DNA of 64,000 nucleotides. It comes from Kineosporia corallincola (GTDB taxonomy: Bacteria; Actinomycetota; Actinomycetes; Actinomycetales; Kineosporiaceae). This document shows positions 44,700 to 52,898 of this stretch, in pieces. The notes beneath the pieces were generated by a model that searched no databases, was not told where the DNA came from, and saw nothing but the letters and a program-made list of their open reading frames with translations. Every line of letters begins with the position of its first letter. Within the stretch, counting starts at the first letter, position 1. The stretch is from NCBI RefSeq assembly GCF_018499875.1, contig NZ_JAHBAY010000013.1:62001-126000 (forward strand). The letters run 5' to 3'. The translations under genes and the position numbers were made by a program.

Positions 44700-45371
44700 G
44701 TGAACGAGCACCCGGTCGTAGCCGGTACCCCAATGGTGGACGACGAGGAGCCCCGCAACGGGATCGGCGTGGGCCCGTGGCCCGGCCCCTGGCCCACCGA
44801 CGCCCGCTACGACCCCGAGCTGCTGGAGCACGGCGACCGCCGCAACGTGGTCGACGAGTTCCGCTACTGGCGGGGGGAGGCGATCGTCGCGGAGCTGGAC
44901 ACCCGCCGGCACGGCTTCCACGTGGCCATCGAGAACTGGGCGCACGACATGAACATCGGCTCGGTGGTGCGCACCGCCAACGCCTTCAACGCGGCCGGGG
45001 TGCACATCGTGGGTCGGCGGCGCTGGAACCGGCGCGGCGCCATGGTGACCGACCGGTACCTGCACGTGAGCCACCATCCGGACGCCGAGGCGCTCACCGC
45101 CTGGGCGTCCGCCGAGAACCTGACCGTGATCGGCGTCGACAACGTGCCCGGCTCGGTGCCGCTGGAGACCGCCACCCTGCCCCGGGACTGCGTGCTGGTG
45201 TTCGGCCAGGAGGGGCCGGGCCTGTCCGAGGCCACGCTGGCCGCCTGCTCACAGGTGCTGTCGATCGCCCAGTTCGGCTCGACCCGGTCGATCAACGCCG
45301 GGGCCGCCGCCGCTGTCGCCATGCACGCCTGGATCCGGCAGCACGCGGTCATTCCTGCCGCAGCGCCGTGA
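44700..45371 (+). CDS. TrmH/SpoU family RNA 2'-O-methyltransferase
   Basis: The 223-residue SPOUT methyltransferase starts at GTG 44700 behind GGGAGGA. Motif 1 is NIGSVVRTANAFNAAGVHIVG, motif 2 is LVFGQEGPGLSE and motif 3 is IAQFGSTRSINAGAAAAVAMH, forming the SAM-binding knot. It probably methylates a tRNA or rRNA ribose; the target is unknown. Its 3' end overlaps the convergent sigma-fusion gene by 23 bases. Confidence 0.93.
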   Translation: MNEHPVVAGTPMVDDEEPRNGIGVGPWPGPWPTDARYDPELLEHGDRRNVVDEFRYWRGEAIVAELDTRRHGFHVAIENWAHDMNIGSVVRTANAFNAAGVHIVGRRRWNRRGAMVTDRYLHVSHHPDAEALTAWASAENLTVIGVDNVPGSVPLETATLPRDCVLVFGQEGPGLSEATLAACSQVLSIAQFGSTRSINAGAAAAVAMHAWIRQHAVIPAAAP

Positions 45372-46224
45372 TCTTCCCGTCCTGACCGGATCGCACCCAG
45401 ACCTCGGCCTGACCACCGGGTGTGGAGCGGTTCAGCACCCGAACCAGTTCCTCCGGGGTGACGACGGTGGGGCCGTGCAGCACCAGAGGCGCGTCGGGGT
45501 CGATCACCAGCTGGCCGGACAGGCCGGTGCGGGCCGGCACCAGCACCTCGCCGTCCCGCGTGTAGTCACCGGCCAGGAAGGTCACCCGCACCGAGCCCTG
45601 TTCGCTGCGCCCGGCGCTGATCCGGCCGAACGCCAGGCCGGTGCGGTCCTCGTCCTGCCAGGGCACCGGGGCGATCGGGCGGCGGTCGGCCGGGGCCGGA
45701 ACCACCCGCACGGCCTGGTCCGGCCCGCCCCCCACGGCGGACAGCGACGTGGCGTCGAGCACCGACGGCGGGAGGGCCTCGGTCAGCCCGCTGACCAGGG
45801 CGACGGACGCGAGCACGCAGGCCACCGCCGCGGCCCAGCCGGCCCGGCGGCGCATGCGCAGACGGCTTCCGCGCCGGGTGACGGTGGCCAGGTCGCCCGC
45901 CCCCGGATCCGGCACGTCGCCCGGGGACAGCTCAGCCTCGTCGTCCATCAGCACCTCGCGGCCCGGCGGCTGACGCTGGAGCACGTCGAGCGCGTGCGTG
46001 CGGGCGGCCGTGGACACCCAGAAGGCGGGCGAGTCGCCGATCCGCGACCAGCGCGCGTGGGCCCGGGCCAAGGTGGCGTGGGTGACCTCGTGCGCATCGG
46101 CCCGGCTGCCGAGCTCGGCGTGGGCGGCCGTGAAGGCCGAGCGGTAGAGCTCCGGGAAGAGGATCTCGAAGTCGCCGGGGCGCCTCTTGGGGCGAGGTGG
46201 TGCCGGTGTTTCGGTGGTGGTCAT
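45349..46224 (-). CDS. sigma-70 region 2-like domain fused to a membrane-anchored extracytoplasmic domain
   Basis: The protein has 291 residues. Residues ~18-85 (FEILFPELYRSAF ... HATLARAHARW ... FWVSTAARTHALDVLQR) align with region 2 of the ECF sigma factor at 47176 (YESLFPELWRKAY ... QEAMAKAYSWW). There is no region 4; instead an Arg-rich stretch and one membrane helix (about 125-147) lead to an extracytoplasmic domain ending VWVRSGQDGKITAL. That domain matches the proteins at 46530 and 47811. It could act as a membrane-held sigma-like protein or decoy that binds RNA polymerase. ATG 46224 is the start; its 3' end overlaps trmH. Confidence 0.75.
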   Translation of the reverse strand: MTTTETPAPPRPKRRPGDFEILFPELYRSAFTAAHAELGSRADAHEVTHATLARAHARWSRIGDSPAFWVSTAARTHALDVLQRQPPGREVLMDDEAELSPGDVPDPGAGDLATVTRRGSRLRMRRRAGWAAAVACVLASVALVSGLTEALPPSVLDATSLSAVGGGPDQAVRVVPAPADRRPIAPVPWQDEDRTGLAFGRISAGRSEQGSVRVTFLAGDYTRDGEVLVPARTGLSGQLVIDPDAPLVLHGPTVVTPEELVRVLNRSTPGGQAEVWVRSGQDGKITALRQE

Positions 46225-46529
46225 CTCACCCGCCTTTTCCCCATCCGGAAGTGCCAGCAGGCTACTCGGCCCGGGATGGACATATCTCGCTATCGGGGCA
46301 GGTCATGCGGCATGTCAGCCGCAGGGGCGAGGAGCGTCTCGGGTGTACCGGCGATGGCTCACCCGGTGAACGACGCCCGGGCGGACCGGAACCGGTCACG
46401 CCGGGCGGTCACGATCTAATAACGCAGGGTCTCGTCTGTGAGCCCCCGCTGCGAAGGCGTTGCCGACCGGATGCCGACCGGACCCGCGGGTGCCGGTTGG
46501 TTGCGGGCGTGTCGTGCGGTCGGAGCGGG
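46225..46529. other. 305-base gap upstream of the sigma-region-2 fusion gene
   Basis: No gene is evident. It holds the promoter region of the minus-strand fusion gene and the 3' flank of the gene at 46530. A GGAAC followed by GGTC-type boxes occurs near 46388-46411 on the plus strand, but no plus-strand gene follows, so I do not call a promoter. Confidence 0.5.
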
Positions 46530-47174
46530 TCAGGAGATGTACTGCTCCGACAGGGCGGTGATCGTGCCGTCGCCACCCAGCCGGAACCAGACCCCGACGT
46601 CGCGCGGTTCCCCCACCGCCTCGAAGTTCTCGGTCAGCTGGGCCGTGGTGATCGGCCGGCCGGCGTCGACATCGACGTCCTCCGGGTAGCCGAGCAGCGC
46701 GTTGGCACCCCGCAGCGGGGCCTTCGGGTCGAGCCGGAAGTCGGTCGGCTCGGTGCCCTCCTTCTCGCCCTGGAGCACGTCGTCGAGTGGGTACTCGCCG
46801 CCGTTCATCGTCTTCGCCTCCTCGCCGAGGTAGAAGTACCCCGGCTGGATGCGCAGGGTCAGCGTGCCGTCCGCGTTCTCGGTGATGCCTTGCAGATAGC
46901 CGAAGGTCAGCCCCTCGGCCTCGGAGCGCACGGTGGTGATCGGGGTGTAGTCCTTCGGCGCGGCGGTGGCGGTCGCCGGCACCACCCGGGCCTGGTCGGT
47001 GGCGCTGAACGGGCTGCTCAGCACCACCGCCACCGTCACCACGACGGCGGCCGCGACCCCTGCGGCCCAGCCGGCCCGGCGGCGGCGCCGGATGCTGGTG
47101 CCCCGGCGCACGGCGTCGGGCAGGGCCCGCGCGGGCGGGGCCGGGATCTGGTCGGGCTTCAGGTCGTCGAACAT
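46530..47174 (-). CDS. membrane-anchored protein paired with an ECF sigma factor (shared extracytoplasmic domain)
   Basis: The 214-residue protein has a short cytoplasmic N terminus (MFDDLKPDQIPAPPARALPD, about 40 residues with an Arg cluster), one membrane helix (about 35-56) and an extracytoplasmic domain. The domain begins GLTFGYLQGI and contains GYFYLGEEAKTMNGG, a LRGANALLGYPED segment and a final VGVWFRLGGDGTITALSEQYIS. Its start lies one base after the sigma-factor stop, the usual place for an anti-sigma factor. It has no zinc anti-sigma motif (HxxxCxxC). It may control the sigma factor by another fold. Confidence 0.78.
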   Translation of the reverse strand: MFDDLKPDQIPAPPARALPDAVRRGTSIRRRRRAGWAAGVAAAVVVTVAVVLSSPFSATDQARVVPATATAAPKDYTPITTVRSEAEGLTFGYLQGITENADGTLTLRIQPGYFYLGEEAKTMNGGEYPLDDVLQGEKEGTEPTDFRLDPKAPLRGANALLGYPEDVDVDAGRPITTAQLTENFEAVGEPRDVGVWFRLGGDGTITALSEQYIS

Positions 47175-47175
47175 G

Positions 47176-47670
47176 TCAGGCCTCCCGCATCTCGGTGGCG
47201 AGATGCCCACCGAGCGAGGCCAGGCCCCGCTGGGCGTGCTTGCGCACGGTGGTGATCCGCATCCCCAGGGCGGCGGCCGTGTCGGCCTCGGACTGGTCGG
47301 CCAGGTAACGCAGCACGATCACCTCACGCTGCCGCCGCGGCAGCCGCTCGATCGCCGCGGTGAGGTCCATCCGGTCCTCCAGGCGCGGGTCCCGGCCGGG
47401 CCGCTCCACGTCGTCGTCACCCAGCACCTCCCGGCTGCGCACCCGCCGCCGGGCGATGTCGATGGCCTGCGTGTAGGCGGTTCTCGCGACCCAGCCGTGC
47501 GGGGACCGGTTGATCCGGCCCCACCACGAGTAGGCCTTGGCCATCGCCTCCTGGGCCGCGTCCTCGGCCTGGGCCTGTGACCCGAGCACCTGGTAGGCCA
47601 CCACGTACGCCTTGCGCCACAGTTCGGGGAAGAGCGACTCGTAGTCGGATCTCCCGGCCTCCGCCGTCAT
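47176..47670 (-). CDS. ECF (SigE-like) RNA polymerase sigma factor
   Basis: The 164-residue protein has region 2 (ESLFPELWRKAYVVAYQVLGSQAQAEDAAQEAMAKAYSWW, about 10-50) and region 4 (about 105-155, AIERLPRRQREVIVLRYLADQSEADTAAALGMRITTVRKH). These are the two domains of group 4 sigma factors, close to the SigE/SACE-type family of actinomycetes. ATG 47670 is chosen over TTG 47700. It is directly followed by the membrane-anchored protein, presumably its regulator. Confidence 0.92.
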   Translation of the reverse strand: MTAEAGRSDYESLFPELWRKAYVVAYQVLGSQAQAEDAAQEAMAKAYSWWGRINRSPHGWVARTAYTQAIDIARRRVRSREVLGDDDVERPGRDPRLEDRMDLTAAIERLPRRQREVIVLRYLADQSEADTAAALGMRITTVRKHAQRGLASLGGHLATEMREA

Positions 47671-47810
47671 CGCACCGCCGTTTCCCGCCGTTCTCCGCAA
47701 AGACGGCAGGAACTCTAGTGGTGTGCGGGGAGTGCGGATGCGCGGCGGCGGCCGCCCGGTCCACGTCTGCCCGCAGGGGCAGCCGCGGACCGGAGGCCGT
47801 CAGCGACCCG

Positions 47811-48347
47811 TCACGGGATGTACTGCTCGGCCAGCGCGGTGACCTGGCCGCCGTTCGACTCGGTGTCGGTGTGCCGCAACCACACCGCGACGTGCTTGTT
47901 CTCCAGCTCGGCGAAGTTCTTCACCAGCTGGGTGCGGGTGATCGTGGTGCGCTTCAGGTCGTCCGGGTGGCCCAGCAGCTCGTTGACGCCGATCAGGCTG
48001 GCCTTGGTGGACACCGTGTAGGTGAACGGGTCCTGGGTGTCGTCGTGGGCGATCCGGTAGTCGTCGGGCGGGGTGATGCCGCCGTTCAGCAGCTTGGCGG
48101 CCTTGCCGTCGTAGAACTCGGCCTGGTCCAGGGTGATCCGCAGCTTGTCGTTCTTCAGCGTGACCTTGGTGAGGTAGCCGAACTCCAGGCCGTCCTTCGC
48201 GAAACCGTAGCTGTCCGTGGCCTTTGCCGGGATCGCCGAGAACGTGGTGGAGGCCGGTGACGCCTGGGCGGGCAGGGTCGCGGCGGTGAACGCCCCGGCC
48301 CCGAGGACTGCTGCGGCGAGGGCCAGTGAGATACGCTTGACAGACAT
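47811..48347 (-). CDS. secreted protein carrying the sigma-linked extracytoplasmic domain
   Basis: The 178-residue protein starts at ATG 48347, eight bases after AGGAG, with a signal peptide cleaved near PAQASP (about residue 29). The mature part is almost entirely the domain shared with the proteins at 46530 and 45349: GLEFGYLTKV, AEFYDGKAAKLLNGG, LIGVNELLGHPDD, ITRTQLVKNFAEL, VAVWLRH and the C-terminal QVTALAEQYIP. It could be a soluble ligand, competitor or co-sensor for the membrane version. It lies 110 bases upstream of the sigma gene and has its own promoter region. Confidence 0.8.
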   Translation of the reverse strand: MSVKRISLALAAAVLGAGAFTAATLPAQASPASTTFSAIPAKATDSYGFAKDGLEFGYLTKVTLKNDKLRITLDQAEFYDGKAAKLLNGGITPPDDYRIAHDDTQDPFTYTVSTKASLIGVNELLGHPDDLKRTTITRTQLVKNFAELENKHVAVWLRHTDTESNGGQVTALAEQYIP

Positions 48348-48699
48348 GGGGTTTCTCCTGAGGTGCTGGTCGGCACGGGTACGGGTCGGGTGAATCTCTT
48401 CGCGAGGGCGGTGGCTGCAACCACTGCCCTCGCTGCTTTGTGCTGGTACTGCTGGTGTTTCGTCGTCCCACCGTGGCGGCCCCCAGCGGGAGCGCTCAGG
48501 CCGTGGTGCTGAACACGAACACACCCCTAAGACGTTCTGTAGCCCCTCGGGCAACGACACGACTTCGGTCACGGATTCGTAACGGCGTCGGGTAGGGGTT
48601 CTCGCCGTCCCTGATCGGGGTTCTTGATCCGAACCGCATACTCGGTATACCTTCGCTCTCGCCATACCGGGTATGCACTTGGGAGGGGAGTGCCGGGGA
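48348..48699. other. 352-base divergent intergenic region with PadR operator sites
   Basis: It separates the secreted-domain gene (minus) from the PadR gene (plus). The part near PadR holds two GCATAC...GTAT palindromes. The rest shows no gene and no clear promoter consensus. Confidence 0.6.
48636..48676. promoter_or_regulatory. pair of palindromic operators upstream of padR
   Basis: GCATACTCGGTATACC (48636-48651) and GCCATACCGGGTATGC (48661-48676) are both near-palindromes. They are inverted copies of one another, with starts 25 bases apart. Both lie directly before the padR start and are the likely autoregulatory sites of the PadR protein. Confidence 0.65.
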
Positions 48700-49221
48700 A
48701 TGTCTGTACGACAGAGCCTGCTCGCGATCCTGGCGGAGGGCGAGCAGTACGGGTACCAGCTCCGGCACGAGTTCGAGCTGCGCACCGGGCGGACCTGGCC
48801 GATCAACATCGGGCAGGTCTATACAACCCTGAACCGCCTGGTGAGGGATGGGCTGGTGGAGGAGGCGGGTCGTCAGGACGACGGCTCGGTCAACTACCGG
48901 CTCACCTTCGCCGGGCGGGAAGAGGTGGAGAAGTGGTGGGCCACCGCCGTCGACCGGGGCGCACCGAACCGTGACGAGGTGGCGATCAAGGTGGCCCTGG
49001 CCGCCACCGCTCCCGGGGTCGACGTGATCGACGTGGTCTCCCGGCAGAAGGCCGAAACCCTGCGCGTGTTACAGGGTTACACGCGCCAGAAGCGCGCCCT
49101 GCCGGAGCCGTCCACGGGTGAGGACCTGGCCAGGTTGCTCGTGCTGGACAGCCTGATCTTCGCGGCCGAGGCCGAGGCGCGCTGGCTCGACCTGGTCGGC
49201 CAGCGCCTCACCGCCCGCTGA
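48700..49221 (+). CDS. PadR-family transcriptional regulator
   Basis: The 173-residue protein starts at ATG 48700 behind GGGAGGGGAG. An N-terminal winged helix (MSVRQSLLAILAEGEQYGYQLRHEFE ... INIGQVYTTLNRLVRDGLVEE, split by the wing) is followed by a C-terminal helical Vir-type dimerisation region (about 95-170). It precedes an ABC ATPase-permease pair on the same strand by 65 bases. PadR proteins often repress adjacent efflux pumps and respond to drugs, so it likely controls that exporter. Confidence 0.92.
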   Translation: MSVRQSLLAILAEGEQYGYQLRHEFELRTGRTWPINIGQVYTTLNRLVRDGLVEEAGRQDDGSVNYRLTFAGREEVEKWWATAVDRGAPNRDEVAIKVALAATAPGVDVIDVVSRQKAETLRVLQGYTRQKRALPEPSTGEDLARLLVLDSLIFAAEAEARWLDLVGQRLTAR

Positions 49222-49286
49222 GAGCCGCAGCACCATCAAGACTTTCGCTCCCGGGTGGAGGGGGCGTGACGAAAAGGGGCAAGGTC

Positions 49287-50042
49287 ATGAGCAGTGTTGA
49301 CGTCCAGGCCGTGGAGCCGGCCGGGAGCGAGGGCCGGCAGCCGGTTCTGCTGAGCCTTCACGACGCCGCCCGGGTGCACGGGCAGGGAACGGCGGTGCCG
49401 GTGCACGCGCTGAACGGCGTCAGTCTCCAGGTGCGGGTGGGCGAACTGGTCGCGGTGATGGGACCGTCCGGTTCGGGCAAGTCCACCCTGCTGCACCTGG
49501 CCGGCGGTCTGGACGCACCGACCTCGGGTGACGTGGTGGTCGACGGGGTGAGCGTCGGCGGGCTCTCGGTGAAGGCCCGGGCCGCGCTGCGCCGCCGCAG
49601 CGTCGGCTACGTGTTCCAGGACCTGAACCTGGTGCCCGCCCTGACCGCGGCCGAGAACGTCGCTCTCCCCAGGGAGCTCGACGGGGTGAGCGGCCGTCAG
49701 GCCCGGCAGGAGGCCCGTGAGGCGCTGCGTGAGGTCGGCGTCGAAGACCTCGCCGACCGGTTCCCCGAGGAGATGTCCGGCGGCCAGCAGCAGCGGGTGG
49801 CGATCGCCCGCGCCCTGGTCGGGCCGCGTCGCCTGGTGCTCGCCGACGAGCCGACCGGTGCCCTGGACTCGCTGACCGGCGAGGCGATCATGCGGGTGCT
49901 GCGCGCCCGGGTGGACGCCGGTGCGGCCGGTCTCCTGGTCACCCACGACGCCCAGCACGCGGCCTGGGCCGACCGGATCGTGTTCCTGCGCGACGGCCGG
50001 ATCGTGGACGAAACCGCCGACACCGTCAGCGTTTCCCGATGA
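49287..50042 (+). CDS. MacB/LolD-type ABC transporter ATP-binding protein
   Basis: The 251-residue ATPase starts at ATG 49287 behind AAGGGG (GTG 49266 is an alternative). Motifs are Walker A GPSGSGKST, Q-loop YVFQDLNL, signature MSGGQQQRV, Walker B RLVLADEPTGALD and H-loop VTHD. It belongs to the MacB/LolD group that powers FtsX-type permeases. The stop overlaps the permease start (ATGA). The likely task is export of, or resistance to, peptides or lipids under PadR control. Confidence 0.96.
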   Translation: MSSVDVQAVEPAGSEGRQPVLLSLHDAARVHGQGTAVPVHALNGVSLQVRVGELVAVMGPSGSGKSTLLHLAGGLDAPTSGDVVVDGVSVGGLSVKARAALRRRSVGYVFQDLNLVPALTAAENVALPRELDGVSGRQARQEAREALREVGVEDLADRFPEEMSGGQQQRVAIARALVGPRRLVLADEPTGALDSLTGEAIMRVLRARVDAGAAGLLVTHDAQHAAWADRIVFLRDGRIVDETADTVSVSR

Positions 50043-52831
50043 GGGCTTGGATCCCCGCCTGGCGGGTGGCCCGCCGCGACGTCTGGCGGCACAAGGGCCG
50101 CAGCGCGCTGGTCGCGCTGATGATCGCGCTTCCGGTGCTCGCACTGTCGAGCGTGTCGGTGCTGTTCCGCTCGGACGACCGCGACCCGCAGGACGTGGTG
50201 CGGGTCGAGCTGGGCGTGCAGGCCCAGGCCGAGATCACCTACGCGGGCTTCGCCCCGGTCGTCCAGTCGCCGGCCGGCAACGGCTACGACTCCGGGACCG
50301 TCATCGGGGACGACAAGGAGGACGCCGGCGACGAGAACCTGCTCTCCACCGAGGAGTTCGAGCAGCGGGCGGCCTCGGTGATCTCGTCGCGCGACCAGCT
50401 GGTGCGCGACCGCACACTCGACGCCAACCGCAACCTGCGCTGGCAGGACCGGCTGCTCAGCGCCGGTCTGCGCGAACTGGACTACACCGGATCGGGTCTG
50501 AAGGGCCTGATCGAGCAGGTCTCCGGCCGTGCGCCCCAGGCCGCGGGTGAGGTGGTGGTCAGCCGGAAACTCCAGGACGCCGGTGTGCGCGTGGGCGACA
50601 CCCTCACCTACCAGCCGTCGCAGAAGGACGAGGCCCGCACGCTCACCGTGGTCGGTGTCGTCGACGGGATCGACATCGAGAAGCAGGTCATCGGCCCGGC
50701 CGGATCCCTGTTCCCGGAGGGTGTCTTCCGGACCGAGGGCGGCTTCCTGACCTACGCCGGTGCCTTCGGCGAGGCCCGGCTGCTGGTGACCGGCCCCGAC
50801 CCGGTCACCTGGGACCAGGTGCTCGACCTGAACCAGAGTGGCTCGGTGGTGCTGAGTCGCCAGGTGGTGGCCGACCCGCCCCCGTCCGAGCAGGTCCCCT
50901 ACAACGACGGCGACTACGCGGTGGACGGCGAATCGGTGGGCATCGTCGCCGTCGTCATCGGCATGGTGCTGCTCCAGATCGCCCTGCTGGCCGGTCCCGC
51001 CATCGCCGTCGGCGCCCGCCGCAACCAGCGCACCCTGGCCCTGATGGCCTCTAGCGGGGCCGAGCGCCGTCATCTGCGGGCCGTGCTGCTCGCCTCGAAC
51101 GGGCTGATCGGGCTGGTCAGCAGCGCGGTCGCGGCGGTTCTCGGGGCCGGGCTGGGCATCGCGATCATCGCCGTGCTGCGGGCCCACGACGTCACCTTCG
51201 TCCGCGTCGACGTGCGCCCGCTGGATCTGCTCGTGCTGGTCGCGACCGGCACGCTGACCGCGGTCGCGGCATCGCTGGTGCCGGCCCGGCAGGCCGCCCG
51301 GCTCGACGTGGTGGCAGCCCTGACCGGCCGACGTGACTACTCACCGCCGGCCCTGCGGGTGCCGGTGGCCGGGCTGCTGCTCGCGCTCGCCGGAACCGTC
51401 CTGGCGCTGGTGAGTTCCGGCGAGTACTGGACGTTCCCGACCGTTCTCGGGCTGGCCGTGGCCGAGGTCGGGATGGTGATGGCCTCCGGTGCGGTGGTGG
51501 CCCTGGCGGCCCGGCTGGCCGTGCGGCTGCCGTTCAGCGCCCGCTTCGCCCTGCGCGACGCGGCCCGCCAGCGCAGCCGCACCGCCCCGGCGGTGGCCGC
51601 GGTGCTCGCCGCGATCGCCGGTGGCAGTGCGGCGCTGGTCTACCTGGCCGCGCAGGACGACCACGACCAGCGGGAGTACCGGGCGAGCACGGCCACCGGC
51701 GTGCTGGTGGTCGGGGCCGACACCTACGGCGACAACCAGGCGGTGGACGCGCTGTCGGTGGCCGAGGGCGTGGTGCGCCGGGATCTGCCGGTCGAGAGCC
51801 TCCAGACCTTCAGGACCTCGGCGTGGGAAGAGGACGAGGGTGACGTGAACGTCAGCCTCACCCCGCTGATGCCCGACGATGTCGAGTGCCCCGGCACCGC
51901 GATGGAGGGCATCGCCAGTGTGGTCATGCCCGGCGACGACGAGGTGTACAAGGAGGGCACGCCCGGACCGTGCGGAGGCCGCAGTGACCCCGGCACGCTG
52001 GAGTTCGGCTACGGCAACGTGTTCGACGACGGCACGGCGGTCGACCTGATCACCGGCGGCCAGGCACCCACCACGGTGGCCGCGCTGCGGGCCGGCACGG
52101 TGGTGAGTACCGACCCGGAGATGATCTGGCCGGACGGCACGGTGCACGTCGCGGTCGAGCGCTACACCGAGCGCAACGACACCCCCTCGTCGGTCACCAC
52201 GATCACGCTGAAGGCGGTCCTGGCGGGTGCCGGCGAGTCGAACATCAACGGCCTGGTGTATCCGACGGCGGCCGCCGAGAAACTCGGAATCGGCCTGGAA
52301 GACGGTGGTTTCGTGGCAGCCACGACCCGGATGCCGACCACGGCGCAGGAGGAACGGACCGACGAGGCGCTGCTGCGCGACGCCGGCCTGGGACTGAGCC
52401 TGGAGCGGGGCTACGTCAGCCACTACGGAACAGGCCTGCTGTCGCTGCTGGTGGCGGCCGCGGTGATCAGCCTGATCGGCACCTTCACCGCGGTCGGGCT
52501 GGCGGCGGCGGAGACCCGGGCCGACGTGTCCACCCTGGCCGCGGTGGGTGCCGGGCCCGGGGTGCGGCGCCGGCTCGCCGCCGCGCAGGCCGGCGTGATC
52601 TCCGGCCTGGGTGGGGTTCTCGGGGTGCTGAGCGGCATCCTGGCCGGCTGGGTGCTGGTGCGCATGCAGCAGGACTGGACCGCGGGCTACGGCGACGAGA
52701 ACCTCTGGCGGCTCGTGCTGCCGTGGAACTACCTGCTGGCCGTCGGCCTCGGAATCCCGTTGCTGGCCATGGTGATCGGGTTCCTGACCACCCGGTCGCG
52801 GCTGGCCGTGGTGCGGCGGCTCGGGCAGTGA
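50039..52831 (+). CDS. FtsX/MacB-type ABC transporter permease
   Basis: The 930-residue permease has an N-terminal helix (residues ~18-38) and a large extracytoplasmic domain (about 45-300). Three FtsX-type helices (about 302-420) and two central helices (about 445-500) follow. A second extracytoplasmic domain and a final FtsX domain (about 795-925) complete the duplicated 10-helix plan common in Gram-positive bacteria. It has no fused ATPase and works with the ATPase encoded just upstream. The transported substance is unknown. Confidence 0.93.
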   Translation: MRAWIPAWRVARRDVWRHKGRSALVALMIALPVLALSSVSVLFRSDDRDPQDVVRVELGVQAQAEITYAGFAPVVQSPAGNGYDSGTVIGDDKEDAGDENLLSTEEFEQRAASVISSRDQLVRDRTLDANRNLRWQDRLLSAGLRELDYTGSGLKGLIEQVSGRAPQAAGEVVVSRKLQDAGVRVGDTLTYQPSQKDEARTLTVVGVVDGIDIEKQVIGPAGSLFPEGVFRTEGGFLTYAGAFGEARLLVTGPDPVTWDQVLDLNQSGSVVLSRQVVADPPPSEQVPYNDGDYAVDGESVGIVAVVIGMVLLQIALLAGPAIAVGARRNQRTLALMASSGAERRHLRAVLLASNGLIGLVSSAVAAVLGAGLGIAIIAVLRAHDVTFVRVDVRPLDLLVLVATGTLTAVAASLVPARQAARLDVVAALTGRRDYSPPALRVPVAGLLLALAGTVLALVSSGEYWTFPTVLGLAVAEVGMVMASGAVVALAARLAVRLPFSARFALRDAARQRSRTAPAVAAVLAAIAGGSAALVYLAAQDDHDQREYRASTATGVLVVGADTYGDNQAVDALSVAEGVVRRDLPVESLQTFRTSAWEEDEGDVNVSLTPLMPDDVECPGTAMEGIASVVMPGDDEVYKEGTPGPCGGRSDPGTLEFGYGNVFDDGTAVDLITGGQAPTTVAALRAGTVVSTDPEMIWPDGTVHVAVERYTERNDTPSSVTTITLKAVLAGAGESNINGLVYPTAAAEKLGIGLEDGGFVAATTRMPTTAQEERTDEALLRDAGLGLSLERGYVSHYGTGLLSLLVAAAVISLIGTFTAVGLAAAETRADVSTLAAVGAGPGVRRRLAAAQAGVISGLGGVLGVLSGILAGWVLVRMQQDWTAGYGDENLWRLVLPWNYLLAVGLGIPLLAMVIGFLTTRSRLAVVRRLGQ

Positions 52832-52835
52832 GACT

Positions 52836-52868
52836 CCGCGCCGCCGGGTGGAGGGCCCGGCGGCGCGG
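52836..52868. terminator. bidirectional terminator after the ABC exporter operon
   Basis: A perfect 13-bp stem (CCGCGCCGCCGGG and complement) with a 7-base loop lies five bases past the permease stop and faces the convergent HAD gene. Confidence 0.85.
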
Positions 52869-52898
52869 CACCTGCGGACTGCCGTCCGCCGACGTGGA

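Noticed and set aside
46388-46411. ECF-type promoter (GGAAC ... GGTC) on the plus strand
   Set aside because: It points away from any plus-strand gene and the spacing is not convincing.
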